Shown: positions 9,034 through 18,473, counted from the stretch's first letter. The stretch is 64,000 bases of DNA from Streptomyces sp. CB02959 (GCF_002803155.1 NZ_NNBP01000002.1:1-64000); one strand, 5' to 3'. Notes: generated by a model not told the origin, from the letters alone. Translations and numbers: made by a program.

Positions 9034-10611
9034 ATGACGCAGACGTTCTCCGGCGCCTCCCCACGGCGCGGTGTGCTGTCCATCGACGAGGGCACCACGG
9101 GCACCCGCGCCGGAGTCGTGCTCGACTCGGGCGCAACCCATGAGGTGTTCTACCGGCCGATCAAGGTCAGCCATCCGAACGACCTCGCGGTCGAGCAGGA
9201 CCCGATGGAGATCTGGACCGCCACCGTCGAGGTGGCGCGCCAGGCTTTCTCCCGGGCGCGCGGGGAGGGCATCGAGATCACCTCGGTCGCGCTGTCCACC
9301 CAGCGGGCCACGGTGATGCTGTGGGACCGGGTCACCGGACGGCCGCTGCTGCCCGCGGTGGTGTGGCAGGACCGCCGGTATGCGCACGAGCTCACCGCCT
9401 ACGAGGCGGAGTGGGACGCCGTCCTGCTGGCCCGGCAGGGCAGGCCGGTCGGCGCCCGCGCCCCGTTCCTCTGGGCCGCCCGGCAGATCGCCGCGCACCC
9501 GGAGGTGGCCGAGGCGCACCGGGCGGGACGGCTGCTCTTCGGCACCGTCGACACCTGGCTGATCTGGCGCCTCACCGGTGGCGCCGTACACGCCATCACC
9601 CCGACCAACGCCGCGTCCACCGGCGGTTACCTGCTGGACCGGCACGCCTGGGACGAGGAATGGATCGGCCACCTCGGCTTCCCCCTCGACCTGCTGCCGG
9701 AACTCCGGTCCGACGACGCGGGTTTCGGCATGACCGACCCGGCCGCCCTCGGTACCGCCGTCCCGCTGACCGCCTCCATGGGTGACCAGCACGCCGCACT
9801 CGTCGCGCTCGGCGGTCTCGCCGCCGGGCAGGGCATGTGCATGTACGGGACCGGCGCGTTCGTCGACGCGGCGACCGGCACCACGCCCGCCCTGCCTCGG
9901 CCGGACATCGCCGGGGTGCTCGCCCAGCCCGGCCGGCGGCAGCGCGACACCACCCACTACAGCCTGGAGGCGTACACCTCCACCGCGGGTTCGGCGCTTC
10001 GCTGGCTCTGCGACGACCTGAGGCTGTTCGCGTCGCCGGAGGAGCTCGGTGAGGAGGCGGGTCGGGTCCGTACCCGGCCGGGCCGCACCCCGCGCTTCGT
10101 CCCGGCGCTCGCCGGCGTCCGTACGCCGGTCTGGCACCCGGAGGCCACCGCGTCCCTCACCGGGCTCACCCTCGCCACCACCCGCGCCGATCTCGCCCGC
10201 GCCGTGCTCGACGGGATCGCACACTCGGTGTGCGACCTGATCGACGGGGTCGCCGACACCATGGGCACCCCGTTCACCCGGCTCCGGGTCGGCGGCGGGG
10301 TCTCCGGCAGCGACCCGCTGATGCAGATCCAGGCCGATCTGACCGGCCTGCCGCTGGAACGGGTCGCCGACTCCGCCACCGCGAGCCTGCGCGGCACCGC
10401 GTACCTGGCCGGGGTCGCCCAGGGGCTGTGGTCCTCGCTCGAAGAGGTCGTCGAGGCGCAGCCGCCGGGCCGGATCTTCGAGCCGTCGATCACGGCGACC
10501 GAGCGCACCGAGTTGCGGGCCGCCTGGTGCGACGAGCTGACCACCCATCTGAACAACCCCGCGCTTCTCCCGACCCGGGACTGCGCGTCCGCACCTCGCA
10601 CCCTCCGCTGA
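9034..10611 (+). CDS. FGGY-family carbohydrate kinase (glycerol kinase-like)
   Basis: The 525-residue protein has the two-domain FGGY fold. The N-terminal phosphate loop is SIDEGTTGTRAGVV (residues about 16-29), followed by VVWQDRR, GTVDTWLIWRLTGG and MGDQHAALVALGG with the catalytic-Asp region. GTGAFV is the adenosine-binding part and GGGVSGSDPLMQIQADL the second signature. It should phosphorylate the imported polyol with ATP at a terminal hydroxyl. Glycerol kinase and erythritol kinase (EryA) are both possible; true GlpK is usually closer to 500 residues. ATG 9034 follows AAAGGG. Confidence 0.85.
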   Translation: MTQTFSGASPRRGVLSIDEGTTGTRAGVVLDSGATHEVFYRPIKVSHPNDLAVEQDPMEIWTATVEVARQAFSRARGEGIEITSVALSTQRATVMLWDRVTGRPLLPAVVWQDRRYAHELTAYEAEWDAVLLARQGRPVGARAPFLWAARQIAAHPEVAEAHRAGRLLFGTVDTWLIWRLTGGAVHAITPTNAASTGGYLLDRHAWDEEWIGHLGFPLDLLPELRSDDAGFGMTDPAALGTAVPLTASMGDQHAALVALGGLAAGQGMCMYGTGAFVDAATGTTPALPRPDIAGVLAQPGRRQRDTTHYSLEAYTSTAGSALRWLCDDLRLFASPEELGEEAGRVRTRPGRTPRFVPALAGVRTPVWHPEATASLTGLTLATTRADLARAVLDGIAHSVCDLIDGVADTMGTPFTRLRVGGGVSGSDPLMQIQADLTGLPLERVADSATASLRGTAYLAGVAQGLWSSLEEVVEAQPPGRIFEPSITATERTELRAAWCDELTTHLNNPALLPTRDCASAPRTLR

Positions 10612-10686
10612 CGGCCCCCGGCCGTCGCACCGGCGACCCGCACTCGATGACGGGACCGCCGCACCGGAACACCAGGAGTTGATGTT

Positions 10687-12360
10687 GTGATCACGATGCC
10701 CGCCCGGAAACCGCGGCGCGACGCCGCGGCGACCCGCCGGACGCCTCTGTTGCTCGACCGGGCGGCGCTCAAGCGCCGGTTGGCCGACGAGATGTACGAC
10801 GTGCTCGTCATCGGTGGTGGCATCACCGGGGCCTACGCCGTGCTCGACGCCGCCTCGCGCGGTCTGCGCGCAGCCCTGGTCGAGAAGGACGACTTCGCCT
10901 CCGGCACCTCGTCGAAGTCGTCGAAGATGGTGCACGGCGGCCTGCGCTACATCGAGCAGGGCAATGTCAACCTGGTCCGGCACTCGCTCCTGGAGCGCCA
11001 CCGCTTCCGGAAGAACGCCCCGCACCTGGTGCACCGGCTGCCGTTCCTCTTCCCGATCCTGGAGAAGGAGGGTGTCTTCGACGCCCGCCTCGCCAAGGGC
11101 TTCGAGGGCTTGCTGTGGACGTACGACCTGGTCGGCGGATGGCGGATCGGCAAGCTTCACCAGCGGCTCACCGTTCCCGAGGTGCTCGCCCAGGCGCCGA
11201 CGCTGCGCCCCGAGAACCTCAAGGGCGGGTTGATGTACTTCGACGCCCGCACCGACGACGCCCGCCTGGTCCTCACCATCGTCCGCACCGCGGCCGCGCT
11301 CGGAGCGACGGTCCTCAACGGGGCGGCGGCGGAAGGCGTGTTGACGCGGAGGGGCCAGGTGTGCGGGGCCCGGATCGCGGCGGACGGCGACACCCTCGAC
11401 ATCCGCGCGGCGGCCGTCGTCAACGCCACCGGAGTGTGGACCGACGAGCTGGACGCGAAGGCGGACGAGGGCCACCGGCCGCAGGTCCGGCCCGCCAAGG
11501 GCGTCCACATCGTGGTGCCGTGGGAGAAGGTGCGGATCAACTGCACGGTCACCGTGCCGATCCCCGGCCGGGCCCGCCGCGCGACCTGCACCCGCTGGGG
11601 CAACAACGTCGTGCTGGGCACCACCGACGAGGACTACCGGGGATCCCTCGACGACGTGCACTGCACCCGTGAAGAGATGGAGTTCCTTCTGGAGGGCGCC
11701 AACACCGCCTTCGAGGGAGAGCTCGGGCCGGACGACGTGGTCGGCTCCATCGGCGGTCTGCGCCCGCTGGTCGGCGGCAAGGAGGGCGCCACCCTCGACA
11801 TGCGCCGCGACCACCACATCGCCGTCGGCCGCACCGGCATGGTGACGGTGACCGGCGGCAAGCTCACCACCAGCCGGCACATGGGCGAGCTCGTCATCGA
11901 CAAGGTGATGACGGTCCTCGGCCGCAAGGGGAAGAGCCGCACCACCGACCTGCCGCTCCTCGGCGGCGCCGGATACGACTCCGAGGCCGTCGCCGCGTCC
12001 GGCGGCCTCGCCGCGCACCTGGGCGAACGCTTCGGCACCGAGGCCCGCTTCGTCGGCGACCTCATCCAGGACGACCCGTCGCTGGCCGAGCCGATCGTCG
12101 CGGGACTGCCGTACACGAAGGCGGAGGTGGTGTACGCGGCCCGTGCCGAGCTGGCCCGGTCGGTCGACGACGTCCTCTCCCGCCGCACGCGGGCCCGGCT
12201 GTTCGCCCGGGACGCCTCCGCCGACGCCGCCGAGTCCGTCGGCGCGATCCTCGGCCGGGAACTGAACCTCACGGAGGCGGAGGTCGAGCGTTCGGTCGCC
12301 GAGTACCTCGCAGCCGTCCGTCACGAAAAGTCCGTACTCCTCGAAGGGGCAGCAGCATGA
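10687..12360 (+). CDS. glpD: FAD-dependent glycerol-3-phosphate dehydrogenase-like enzyme
   Basis: The 557-residue protein matches GlpD in length and motifs: FAD dinucleotide fold DVLVIGGGITGAYAVLDAA (about 38-56), SSKSSKMVHGGLRYIEQGN, VRPAKGVHIVVPW, and the C-terminal GlpD cap domain (residues 430-540). It would oxidise the polyol phosphate from the upstream kinase and pass electrons to the quinone pool. An EryB-like role on erythritol phosphate is an alternative. The start is GTG 10687 after AGGAG, with an ATG three codons later. The stop overlaps the next ATG by 4 bases. Confidence 0.85.
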   Translation: MITMPARKPRRDAAATRRTPLLLDRAALKRRLADEMYDVLVIGGGITGAYAVLDAASRGLRAALVEKDDFASGTSSKSSKMVHGGLRYIEQGNVNLVRHSLLERHRFRKNAPHLVHRLPFLFPILEKEGVFDARLAKGFEGLLWTYDLVGGWRIGKLHQRLTVPEVLAQAPTLRPENLKGGLMYFDARTDDARLVLTIVRTAAALGATVLNGAAAEGVLTRRGQVCGARIAADGDTLDIRAAAVVNATGVWTDELDAKADEGHRPQVRPAKGVHIVVPWEKVRINCTVTVPIPGRARRATCTRWGNNVVLGTTDEDYRGSLDDVHCTREEMEFLLEGANTAFEGELGPDDVVGSIGGLRPLVGGKEGATLDMRRDHHIAVGRTGMVTVTGGKLTTSRHMGELVIDKVMTVLGRKGKSRTTDLPLLGGAGYDSEAVAASGGLAAHLGERFGTEARFVGDLIQDDPSLAEPIVAGLPYTKAEVVYAARAELARSVDDVLSRRTRARLFARDASADAAESVGAILGRELNLTEAEVERSVAEYLAAVRHEKSVLLEGAAA

Positions 12361-13910
12361 TCAGCCGTCAGACCATCACCCACCCGTTCAACCGGGGCCG
12401 CTACACCGTCGGTGCCCCCAGCTTCGCCAAGTGGGCGCGGAACACCCCGATCGGCGACGGCGAGGCCGCGCTCCAGGTGAACCCGGTCGAGGTCCCGGAG
12501 TCCGTGGTCGAGGCGCTGCGCGAGGCCGCGCACGCGGTGCACACCTCCCGCGAGGAGGTCGTCACCCGGACCCGTGACTGGTGGGCCGGCTCGATGATCG
12601 GCGAGACCGAGGGACGTCCGGCGACCCCGAACGCCGTGATCGTCGAGGCGGCCGACGCCGACCAGGTGGCGGCCGTGCTGCGGATCTGCCACGAGGCCGG
12701 TATCCCGGTCACCCCGTCCGCGGGCCGCTCCAACGTCACGGGCGCGGCGCTCCCGGTCTTCGGCGGCGTCGTCCTGGACGTCTGCGGGCTGAACCGGATC
12801 ACCGGCTTCGACGCCGAGTCGAACATCGTGGACGTCCAGGCCGGCATGTTCGGCGACCTCTTCGAGAAGCAGCTCCAGGAGGAGTACGGCGTCACCACCG
12901 GCCACTGGCCGTCCGCGTTCGCCGTCTCCACCGTCGGCGGCTGGATCGCCTGCCGCGGCGCCGGTCAACTCTCCACCCGGTACGGCAAGATCGAGGACAT
13001 GGTCGTCGGCGTCGACGTCGTGCACGCCGACGGCACCCGGGCCACATACGGCGACTACGCCCGCGCCGCGGTCGGCCCGGACCTGCGCCAGCTGTTCGTC
13101 GGCTCCGAGGGCACCCTCGGCGTCATCGTCTCGGCCCGGCTGCGGGTCCACCCGCTGCCGGAGTACGCGAGCGCCGCCGCGTACGGCTTCAAGACCTTCG
13201 CGGAGGGCCTGGACGCCTGCCGCCGGATCATGCAGCGCGGTGCCACCCCGGCCGTGCTGCGCCTGTACGACACCCTGGAGTCGGGCACCCACTTCGGCCA
13301 CCCGGAGACCAACCTCCTGCTCATCGCCGACGAGGGCGACCCGGCCATCGTCGACGCCACGCTCAAGGTGGCGAAGGAGGTCTGCGAGGAGTACGGCCCC
13401 GAGCTGGACAGCCAGGCAGTCTTCGCACGTTGGCTGGACGAGCGGATGCTGGTCGGCAAGTCCGCCGACGGCTTCGAGCCGGGTCCGGGCTTCGTCGCCG
13501 ACACCCTGGAGATGGCCGCGTCCTGGACCGACCTGCCGGAGATCTACGACGAGGTCGTCGCCGCTATCCAGGCGGTGGACGGCACCCTGGCCGCCTCGGC
13601 CCACCAGTCCCACGCGTACACCGACGGCGCCTGCGTCTACTTCTCGCTCCGCGGAAACGTGGCGCCCGAGTCACGCCGCGACTGGTACCGCTCGGTGTGG
13701 GACGCGGCCAACGCCGTGCTCATCAAGCACGCGGCGGCGCTCAGCCACCACCACGGCTGCGGTCTGCTGCGCGGCCCCTACCTGGAGGAATCCCTCGGGG
13801 CGGGCTTCGCGACGTTCGTCGCGGTGAAGAACGCCCTGGACCCGGCCGGCATTCTCAACCCTGGCAAGCTGGGCCTTCCCAGCCGCTTCGGTACGTCCCC
13901 GCTGAACTGA
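12357..13910 (+). CDS. FAD-linked oxidase, GlcD/alkyldihydroxyacetonephosphate synthase-like
   Basis: The 517-residue protein has a PCMH-type FAD-binding domain (VIVEAADADQVAAVLRICHE, then VTPSAGRSNVTGAA, then STVGGWIACRGAGQLSTRYG, residues about 85-260) and a C-terminal FAD-oxidase domain. Tyr/His-rich HHHGCGLLRGPYL is the catalytic segment of ADHAP-synthase-like enzymes, and NPGKLGL ends the domain. It overlaps glpD by ATGA. Bacterial relatives act on 2-hydroxyacids or on ether-lipid-like glycerol phosphates; the substrate here is unknown. It suggests the operon handles more than plain glycerol. Confidence 0.8.
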   Translation: MISRQTITHPFNRGRYTVGAPSFAKWARNTPIGDGEAALQVNPVEVPESVVEALREAAHAVHTSREEVVTRTRDWWAGSMIGETEGRPATPNAVIVEAADADQVAAVLRICHEAGIPVTPSAGRSNVTGAALPVFGGVVLDVCGLNRITGFDAESNIVDVQAGMFGDLFEKQLQEEYGVTTGHWPSAFAVSTVGGWIACRGAGQLSTRYGKIEDMVVGVDVVHADGTRATYGDYARAAVGPDLRQLFVGSEGTLGVIVSARLRVHPLPEYASAAAYGFKTFAEGLDACRRIMQRGATPAVLRLYDTLESGTHFGHPETNLLLIADEGDPAIVDATLKVAKEVCEEYGPELDSQAVFARWLDERMLVGKSADGFEPGPGFVADTLEMAASWTDLPEIYDEVVAAIQAVDGTLAASAHQSHAYTDGACVYFSLRGNVAPESRRDWYRSVWDAANAVLIKHAAALSHHHGCGLLRGPYLEESLGAGFATFVAVKNALDPAGILNPGKLGLPSRFGTSPLN

Positions 13911-13952
13911 CCTCGGCAGCCACGAACCCTTGATCCCAGGTAGGCCCTTGCC

Positions 13953-14615
13953 ATGACTCGTTTCCCGTCCCGGTCCGGTGCCGCGCTCGATGCCCGGCTG
14001 GTCTCCTCGCTCGACGAGGTCCCGGTCGTCGCGTCGGTCGTCGGCACCCAGCTGCTGCGGCAGTTCCTGACCGCGCCGGCCAAGGCGTGCATCGTCGCGT
14101 CGCTCGCGGTGGGGCAGCTGCCCCAGGTGGTGCCGGCGCTGGGCCGGGCGGGGAAGACCGTGTTCGTGAACGTGGACAGCAGCCCCGGTCTGGCCCAGGA
14201 CCGGGGCGCGCTGGAGTTCATCAAGAACATGGGCGCGCACGGCGTGGTCAGCACCCGGCTCTCGCTGATCGAGAAGGGCCGGCCGCTCGGCCTGCTGACG
14301 ATGATGAAGGTGTTCGTCACCGACCGGTCCAATCTGCGCCGCTCCATGGACGCGATCTCGCGCGGGGCGCCGGACCTGGTCGAGATCATGCCCGCCCCGA
14401 TCGTCGCCCGGATGAACGAGCAGGCACTGCACGCGATGTCCCCGTCGGTCGCCGCGGGCTTCGTGGAGACCCCCGCGGACGTGGCGCTGGCGCTGGCCCT
14501 CGGGTCAGTTGCCGCCGCCACGTCCGACCCCCGCCTCTGGCACCTGCGCCGGGACCAGCTGCCGCCGGTTCCGCGCGCCGCGCTGAAGAGGCCCGCCCCA
14601 CCGTCCCAGGAGTAA
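13953..14615 (+). CDS. glpP: GlpP-family glycerol-3-phosphate-responsive antiterminator
   Basis: The 220-residue protein matches the GlpP/UPF0683 antiterminators: GKTVFVNVDSSPGLAQD, FIKNMGAHGVVSTR, VEIMPAPIV and AGFVETPADVALAL form the TIM-like ligand barrel. In Firmicutes GlpP binds glycerol 3-phosphate and prevents termination in glp leaders. Here it lies within its presumed target operon, 42 bases after the FAD oxidase. The operon leader contains two overlapping hairpins (7348-7386) that could be its RNA target. Confidence 0.8.
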   Translation: MTRFPSRSGAALDARLVSSLDEVPVVASVVGTQLLRQFLTAPAKACIVASLAVGQLPQVVPALGRAGKTVFVNVDSSPGLAQDRGALEFIKNMGAHGVVSTRLSLIEKGRPLGLLTMMKVFVTDRSNLRRSMDAISRGAPDLVEIMPAPIVARMNEQALHAMSPSVAAGFVETPADVALALALGSVAAATSDPRLWHLRRDQLPPVPRAALKRPAPPSQE

Positions 14616-14621
14616 GCCCCC

Positions 14622-14924
14622 ATGTCATACGTCGTCGTCGCCCGGTACCGCACCGAGGAGGGCGAGGAGGACACCGTCCTCGCCCTCCTCGACACCATGG
14701 CCGCCGCGTCCCGAAAGGAGCCGGGCAACCTCGCCTACCGCGTCCACCAGGGCACCGAGGACCCGCGGTCGATCCTGCTGTACGAGGAGTACCGCTCCGC
14801 AGCCGACTTCACCGCGCACTGCGCCGCCCCGCACTTCCAGGAGATCGTGCTCGACAAGATCGTCCCGCTGCTGGAGAGCCGTGACGTGCTGCGCTGCGCC
14901 CCGCGTCCGGAGGTACGGGTATGA
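14622..14924 (+). CDS. Antibiotic biosynthesis monooxygenase (Abm) domain protein
   Basis: The 100-residue protein has a single dimeric alpha/beta-barrel Abm domain: [18 protein letters not shown] at the start, [15 protein letters not shown], then [21 protein letters not shown]. It begins 7 bases after glpP and overlaps the next gene by ATGA, so it is part of the operon. Small Abm proteins in catabolic operons often oxidise or clear reactive intermediates without a cofactor. The specific role is unknown. Confidence 0.8.
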   Translation: MSYVVVARYRTEEGEEDTVLALLDTMAAASRKEPGNLAYRVHQGTEDPRSILLYEEYRSAADFTAHCAAPHFQEIVLDKIVPLLESRDVLRCAPRPEVRV

Positions 14925-16060
14925 AGACCCGTGCGGTGGTGCTGCGCGGCGTGTCGACCGCCCGCCCCTACTCGAAGACCCGCCCGGTCGAGGTGGAGGA
15001 GCTGGAGCTGGGCGCCCCGCGCGAGGGCGAGGTGCTGGTCCGCATCGCGGCCGCCTCGCTCTGCCACTCGGACCTGTCGGTGGTCAACGGCGACCGGGTG
15101 CGCCCACTGCCGATGGCGCTGGGGCACGAGGCGGTGGGCGTCGTGCAGGAGACCGGACCGGGCGTCAGCCGCGTTCGGTCCGGTGACCACGTGGCCCTGG
15201 TCTTCGTGCCGAGCTGCGGCTTCTGCGCCGACTGCGCGGCCGCCCGGCCGGCCCTGTGCGCACAGGCCGCCGCGGCGAACGGGGCAGGGGCGCTGCTGCA
15301 CGGCCCGTCGCTGCTGACCGACGGCTCCGGCAACCTGGTCCACCACCAGCTGGGCGTCTCCGCGTTCTCCGAACATGCGGTGCTGGCCCAGGAGTCGGTG
15401 GTGCCGATCCCGGAGGACGTCCCGTTCACGGTGGCGTCGATGTTCGGCTGCGCGGTCCTGACGGGTGCCGGAGCGGTCATCAACACGGCGGCCCTGCAAC
15501 CCGGCCAGTCGGTGGTGGTCTACGGTCTGGGCGGCGTGGGCCTGTCCGCGGTGCTGGGTGCCCGCGCGGCGGGTGCGTACCCGGTCGTCGCCGTCGACCC
15601 GGTGCCGGAGAAGCGCGAGCTGGCCCTCCAGCTGGGCGCGACCCACGCGTACGCACCCGGCGAGGCGGTCGAGGCGATTCGCGAACTCACCGCCGGCGGT
15701 GCCGAGTTGGCGATCGAGGCAGTGGGCAGCGCGAAGGTGATGGCCGAGTGCCTGACGGCCGTGACCCGGGGCGGCACAGTCGTCTCGGTGGGCCTTCCCG
15801 CGCCCGACCGGGTGCTGGAGGTCCCGGCGCTGGCGTTCGCGGGCGAGGGCAAGTCCCTGTTGGGCTCGTACATGGGCGACGCGATACCACGTCGCGACAT
15901 TCCCCGGTTCCTGGGACTCTGGCGGGCGGGCCTGATGCCGGTGGAGCGGATGCACACCGGCACCCTGCCGCTGACCGACATCAACACGGCGATGGAGGAA
16001 CTGGCCTCGGGCAGGGCGATCCGCCAGGTCATCGACACCTCGGGGATGCTGGACGGCTGA
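14921..16060 (+). CDS. Zinc-dependent alcohol dehydrogenase (MDR superfamily)
   Basis: The 379-residue protein is a full-length medium-chain dehydrogenase. Catalytic zinc ligands are in LCHSD and GHEAVG, and the structural zinc site is in [15 protein letters not shown]. The Rossmann motif is [15 protein letters not shown] (about 197-211). C-terminal [21 protein letters not shown] is typical of class III/mycothiol- or benzyl-alcohol-type ADHs. As last gene of the polyol operon it probably oxidises or reduces an alcohol/aldehyde intermediate with NAD. Confidence 0.85.
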   Translation: MKTRAVVLRGVSTARPYSKTRPVEVEELELGAPREGEVLVRIAAASLCHSDLSVVNGDRVRPLPMALGHEAVGVVQETGPGVSRVRSGDHVALVFVPSCGFCADCAAARPALCAQAAAANGAGALLHGPSLLTDGSGNLVHHQLGVSAFSEHAVLAQESVVPIPEDVPFTVASMFGCAVLTGAGAVINTAALQPGQSVVVYGLGGVGLSAVLGARAAGAYPVVAVDPVPEKRELALQLGATHAYAPGEAVEAIRELTAGGAELAIEAVGSAKVMAECLTAVTRGGTVVSVGLPAPDRVLEVPALAFAGEGKSLLGSYMGDAIPRRDIPRFLGLWRAGLMPVERMHTGTLPLTDINTAMEELASGRAIRQVIDTSGMLDG

Positions 16061-16079
16061 CCCGGCCCGCCGCACCGTC

Positions 16080-16113
16080 ACGGCGCCCTTTCCCATTCTG
16101 GCTGGGGCGCCGT
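16080..16113 (+). terminator. Hairpin at the end of the polyol operon
   Basis: ACGGCGCCC (16080-16088) pairs perfectly with GGGCGCCGT (16105-16113) around a 16-base loop, starting 20 bases after the ADH stop. No U-tract follows. Confidence 0.55.
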
Positions 16114-16390
16114 CCCCGGTGCCGGTATTTCGGGGGGACTGCGACCGAACCGGGCGGATGCCCATGCCGACAACCTTCGACTCCCGCGGCTCGGCGGCCT
16201 GCTCTGGACTGCGCTGTTGCGAGCGTGCGTCGGGGGATGTCGGTGCCGTACGGTCCGCGAGTCGAGGTCCGCTCTTGCGTTTGGGCGTGGTCGGTGTGGC
16301 GCGCGACCTCTGCGAGGGGGCTCCGTGGGCGTCCCTGAATCGTCGCGCATTTCGTCCCGTGGGCACGGTTGAAGTGCGAGTTCGGTGGAT

Positions 16391-16433
16391 CTGCCATCCG
16401 AAGACGCTCTGGATGGCAGCTCCCGCGCGGGAG
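16391..16433. repeat. Two adjacent hairpins in a gene-poor stretch
   Basis: CTGCCATCC (16391-16399) pairs with GGATGGCAG (16411-16419), and the 14-base palindrome CTCCCGCGCGGGAG follows directly (16420-16433). They lie just past the end of the SUKH-like remnant on the minus strand. They may be that gene's old terminator or a recombination scar. No gene is visible from 16114 to 16470. Confidence 0.4.
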
Positions 16434-16471
16434 CCCGTGGTTGACCGTTCAGTGCCGTCAGGCTCGCCGGC

Positions 16472-16690
16472 CTGGTTCAGGTCTGGGGAGGCCTTCTCCT
16501 CTGCCCATGTCCCGTCCTGACGAACACGGACGGGCTGCCGGCCTTCGATGAGCAGGGTGAGCCCCTGAAGCGCCGAACTGCCGAGGAACCACCGTCCACC
16601 GTGGTCGACGAGAAAAAGCCTGCTCTGTTCGTCCACGGCGATCAGCGAGTCCGCGCCATGGGACCCGAGGGGGAAGAGCATGCTGTTGAC
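16472..16690 (-). pseudogene. SUKH-3-like protein fragment
   Basis: The minus strand encodes [20 protein letters not shown], then a [15 protein letters not shown] segment and [17 protein letters not shown]. This resembles the C-terminal half of SUKH-3 (SMI1/KNR4-type) immunity-like proteins of Streptomyces. It has no start of its own: upstream it is joined in frame to an SDR fragment. A recombination has fused two unrelated remnants. Confidence 0.45.
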
Positions 16691-16975
16691 GATGACGCGC
16701 GCCGCCGGCGGTGGCCAGGAGCGGGTAGAGCTCGCGGGCGAGCGTGAAGTGACGGGTGCGGCGGCCGAGCGGACGCTGCCGAGGTCGGCCAGGTCCATGG
16801 GGATGACCTGGCAGTCCTTCGCCTCCTGGAGAGCGGCACGGGCGATGTGGGGGGCGGCGGGCTGGAACGATGCCCCGGGCCCGGCGGCCGTCAGAGTGCG
16901 GGTGGTCTCCAGGCCGGGCCCGGAGCAGCCCCCGGTCACCACGGCGGTCATGCCGGAAAGGTCGCGGTCGGCCAC
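16690..16975 (-). pseudogene. Short-chain dehydrogenase N-terminal remnant
   Basis: From ATG 16975 the reading frame gives [15 protein letters not shown] (damaged TGxxxGxG cofactor loop), then LTAAG and [15 protein letters not shown]. This is the N-terminal third of an SDR that ends abruptly and continues into an SUKH fragment. It diverges from a MerR remnant at 17096, the common arrangement of an SDR under MerR control. The catalytic Tyr-x3-Lys is absent. Confidence 0.6.
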
Positions 16976-17041
16976 GACGTCCTCGGCGGGGCGGCAGCGG
17001 AGAAGGGTGAGCCGAGCGGCTGCTGATCAGAAATGGTCATG

Positions 17042-17080
17042 CCCCTGACGCCACGATCCAGAGCAAGGTGTAGATCAATT
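17042..17080 (+). promoter_or_regulatory. Relic MerR-type divergent promoter
   Basis: The spacer between the SDR remnant and MerR remnant reads CTGACGCCACGATCC-AGAGCAAGGTGTAGATC. A -35-like CTGACG and a late TAGATC -10 with dyad character fit the long-spacer promoters repressed or activated by MerR proteins that control an SDR. Both genes it served are broken. Confidence 0.3.
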
Positions 17081-17095
17081 CCAGGAGCGAGCGGC

Positions 17096-17161
17096 ATGAC
17101 CACCACCGAAGCCGCCTCGCAGCTGAGCATCGGCGAGGTGGCCGAACCAACCGGCGCCCCT
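17096..17161 (+). pseudogene. MerR-family regulator, N-terminal stub
   Basis: ATG 17096, after AGGAGCG, reads MTTTEAASQLSIGEVAEPTG, the start of a MerR DNA-binding domain (SIGEVAERTG is the usual consensus). The match stops within 22 codons, before the recognition helix is complete, and the sequence runs into the leader of the phosphatase gene. It is a remnant only. Confidence 0.6.
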
Positions 17162-17204
17162 GGCCGCCGCTCTCGCCCACGCCGCCGTCGCACCCGGCGC
17201 CATC

Positions 17205-18473
17205 ATGCCGGACGTGAGAGAGGCCGGGATCGGTGTGAGACTGGGCACGGAAGGGGTGATCCCCTTGCCGGACCTACCGCACACGTCCGCCGGTCCCGAC
17301 ACCGCAGTCGACGAGAACCGACTGGAAGAGCTGATCATCGAGGCACAGACGGCCCTGCCGTTCGAACTGCCCGCCCTGGCGAATCGGTGCGCCTCGGCCC
17401 TCGGCCTGGACGCTGCGCTGATCTACCTCGTCGACCTGCAACAACGGCTGCTCATCCCGCTCGACGACGCCTTGGAACCGCTGCCGGTGGACCGCTCGCC
17501 GGCCGGCTGGGCGTACCGCACGGTCTCCTCGCGGGTGGCCGAGGCCGACGACGGCGTGATCGTCTGGCTGCCGCTGGTCGACGGTGCGGAGCGACTGGGC
17601 GTGCTGGCGGTGCGGACCGCCGCGCTCGACGGGGCGCGGATGCGCCGCAGCCGGATGCTGGCCCATCTGTTCGCCATGCTGATCACTTCCAAGCGCGCCT
17701 ACAGTGACTGGCTCGCCGGCCTCGCCCGCACCGCCACCATGCGGTTGCCCACCGAGATGCTGCGGGCCTTTCTGCCACCCCACACCGTCGGCAGCAGCAG
17801 ATGCGTCTCGACCGCTGTCCTGGAACCGGCGTACGACGTCGCCGGCGACGCCTACGACCACTCGGTGGTCAAGAACGTGCTGCACACCATGATCCTCGAC
17901 TCCATGGGGCACGACCTGGTCGCCGGCCTGACCACCTCGGTCGCCATGGCGGCGGCACGGAACGCCCGCCGCGGCGGCGGCGACCTGGCCGACGTCGTCG
18001 GCTCCGTCGACCGGGCCCTCGCCCAGTGGCTGCCCGACCACTTCTGCACCGGCGTGCTGTGCCGACTCGACGCGGTCACCGGGGTGCTGCAATGGGTCAA
18101 CTGCGGTCACCCGCCACCGCTGCTGATCCGTGCCAAGCGGGTGCTCGACGGTGTGCTGGACAGCCCCCCGCAGCCTCCGATCGGCCTGGCCGGCCAACTC
18201 GCCCCGACAGCGCGGAAGGTTCACGAGGCAACACTGGAACCAGGCGACTGCGTCCTGCTCTACACCGACGGTGTCGTAGAGGCTCGCGACGCGGACGGTG
18301 CGGAGTTCGGCCTCGACCGGTTCGCCGAGTTCATCATCCGCTCCTCCGCCGCCGGCCAACTCCCGGCCGAGGTACTCCGGTTGCTCACCCACGCCATCCT
18401 CGATTACCAGCGCAACCAACTGCGGGACGACGCGACCATCCTGCTCTTCGAATGGCGCCCGCAATCCCGGTGA
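17205..18473 (+). CDS. GAF-SpoIIE (PP2C-type) serine phosphatase
   Basis: The 422-residue protein has an N-terminal GAF-like sensory region (about 35-165) and a C-terminal SpoIIE/PP2C_2 phosphatase domain (about 195-415). Metal-binding acids are in DVAGDAYD, DSMGHDL, LLYTDGVVEARDADG and the terminal DDATILLFEW. Such proteins act on anti-sigma-factor antagonists (STAS domains) in stress signalling. No kinase or STAS domain is fused here. The start could be ATG 17205 or GTG 17257; no strong ribosome-binding site decides. Confidence 0.8.
   Translation: MPDVREAGIGVRLGTEGVIPLPDLPHTSAGPDTAVDENRLEELIIEAQTALPFELPALANRCASALGLDAALIYLVDLQQRLLIPLDDALEPLPVDRSPAGWAYRTVSSRVAEADDGVIVWLPLVDGAERLGVLAVRTAALDGARMRRSRMLAHLFAMLITSKRAYSDWLAGLARTATMRLPTEMLRAFLPPHTVGSSRCVSTAVLEPAYDVAGDAYDHSVVKNVLHTMILDSMGHDLVAGLTTSVAMAAARNARRGGGDLADVVGSVDRALAQWLPDHFCTGVLCRLDAVTGVLQWVNCGHPPPLLIRAKRVLDGVLDSPPQPPIGLAGQLAPTARKVHEATLEPGDCVLLYTDGVVEARDADGAEFGLDRFAEFIIRSSAAGQLPAEVLRLLTHAILDYQRNQLRDDATILLFEWRPQSR

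Noticed and set aside
7090..12324. A minus-strand open frame of more than 1,700 codons opposite the polyol operon
   Set aside because: It is the antisense shadow of high-GC3 genes; composition is extreme in Gly/Arg/Asp/Val and the plus strand has clear enzyme families.
14735..16975. Long minus-strand frame of 746 codons
   Set aside because: Only the first 170 codons (SDR and SUKH remnants) have protein character; the rest is antisense to the zinc ADH gene.
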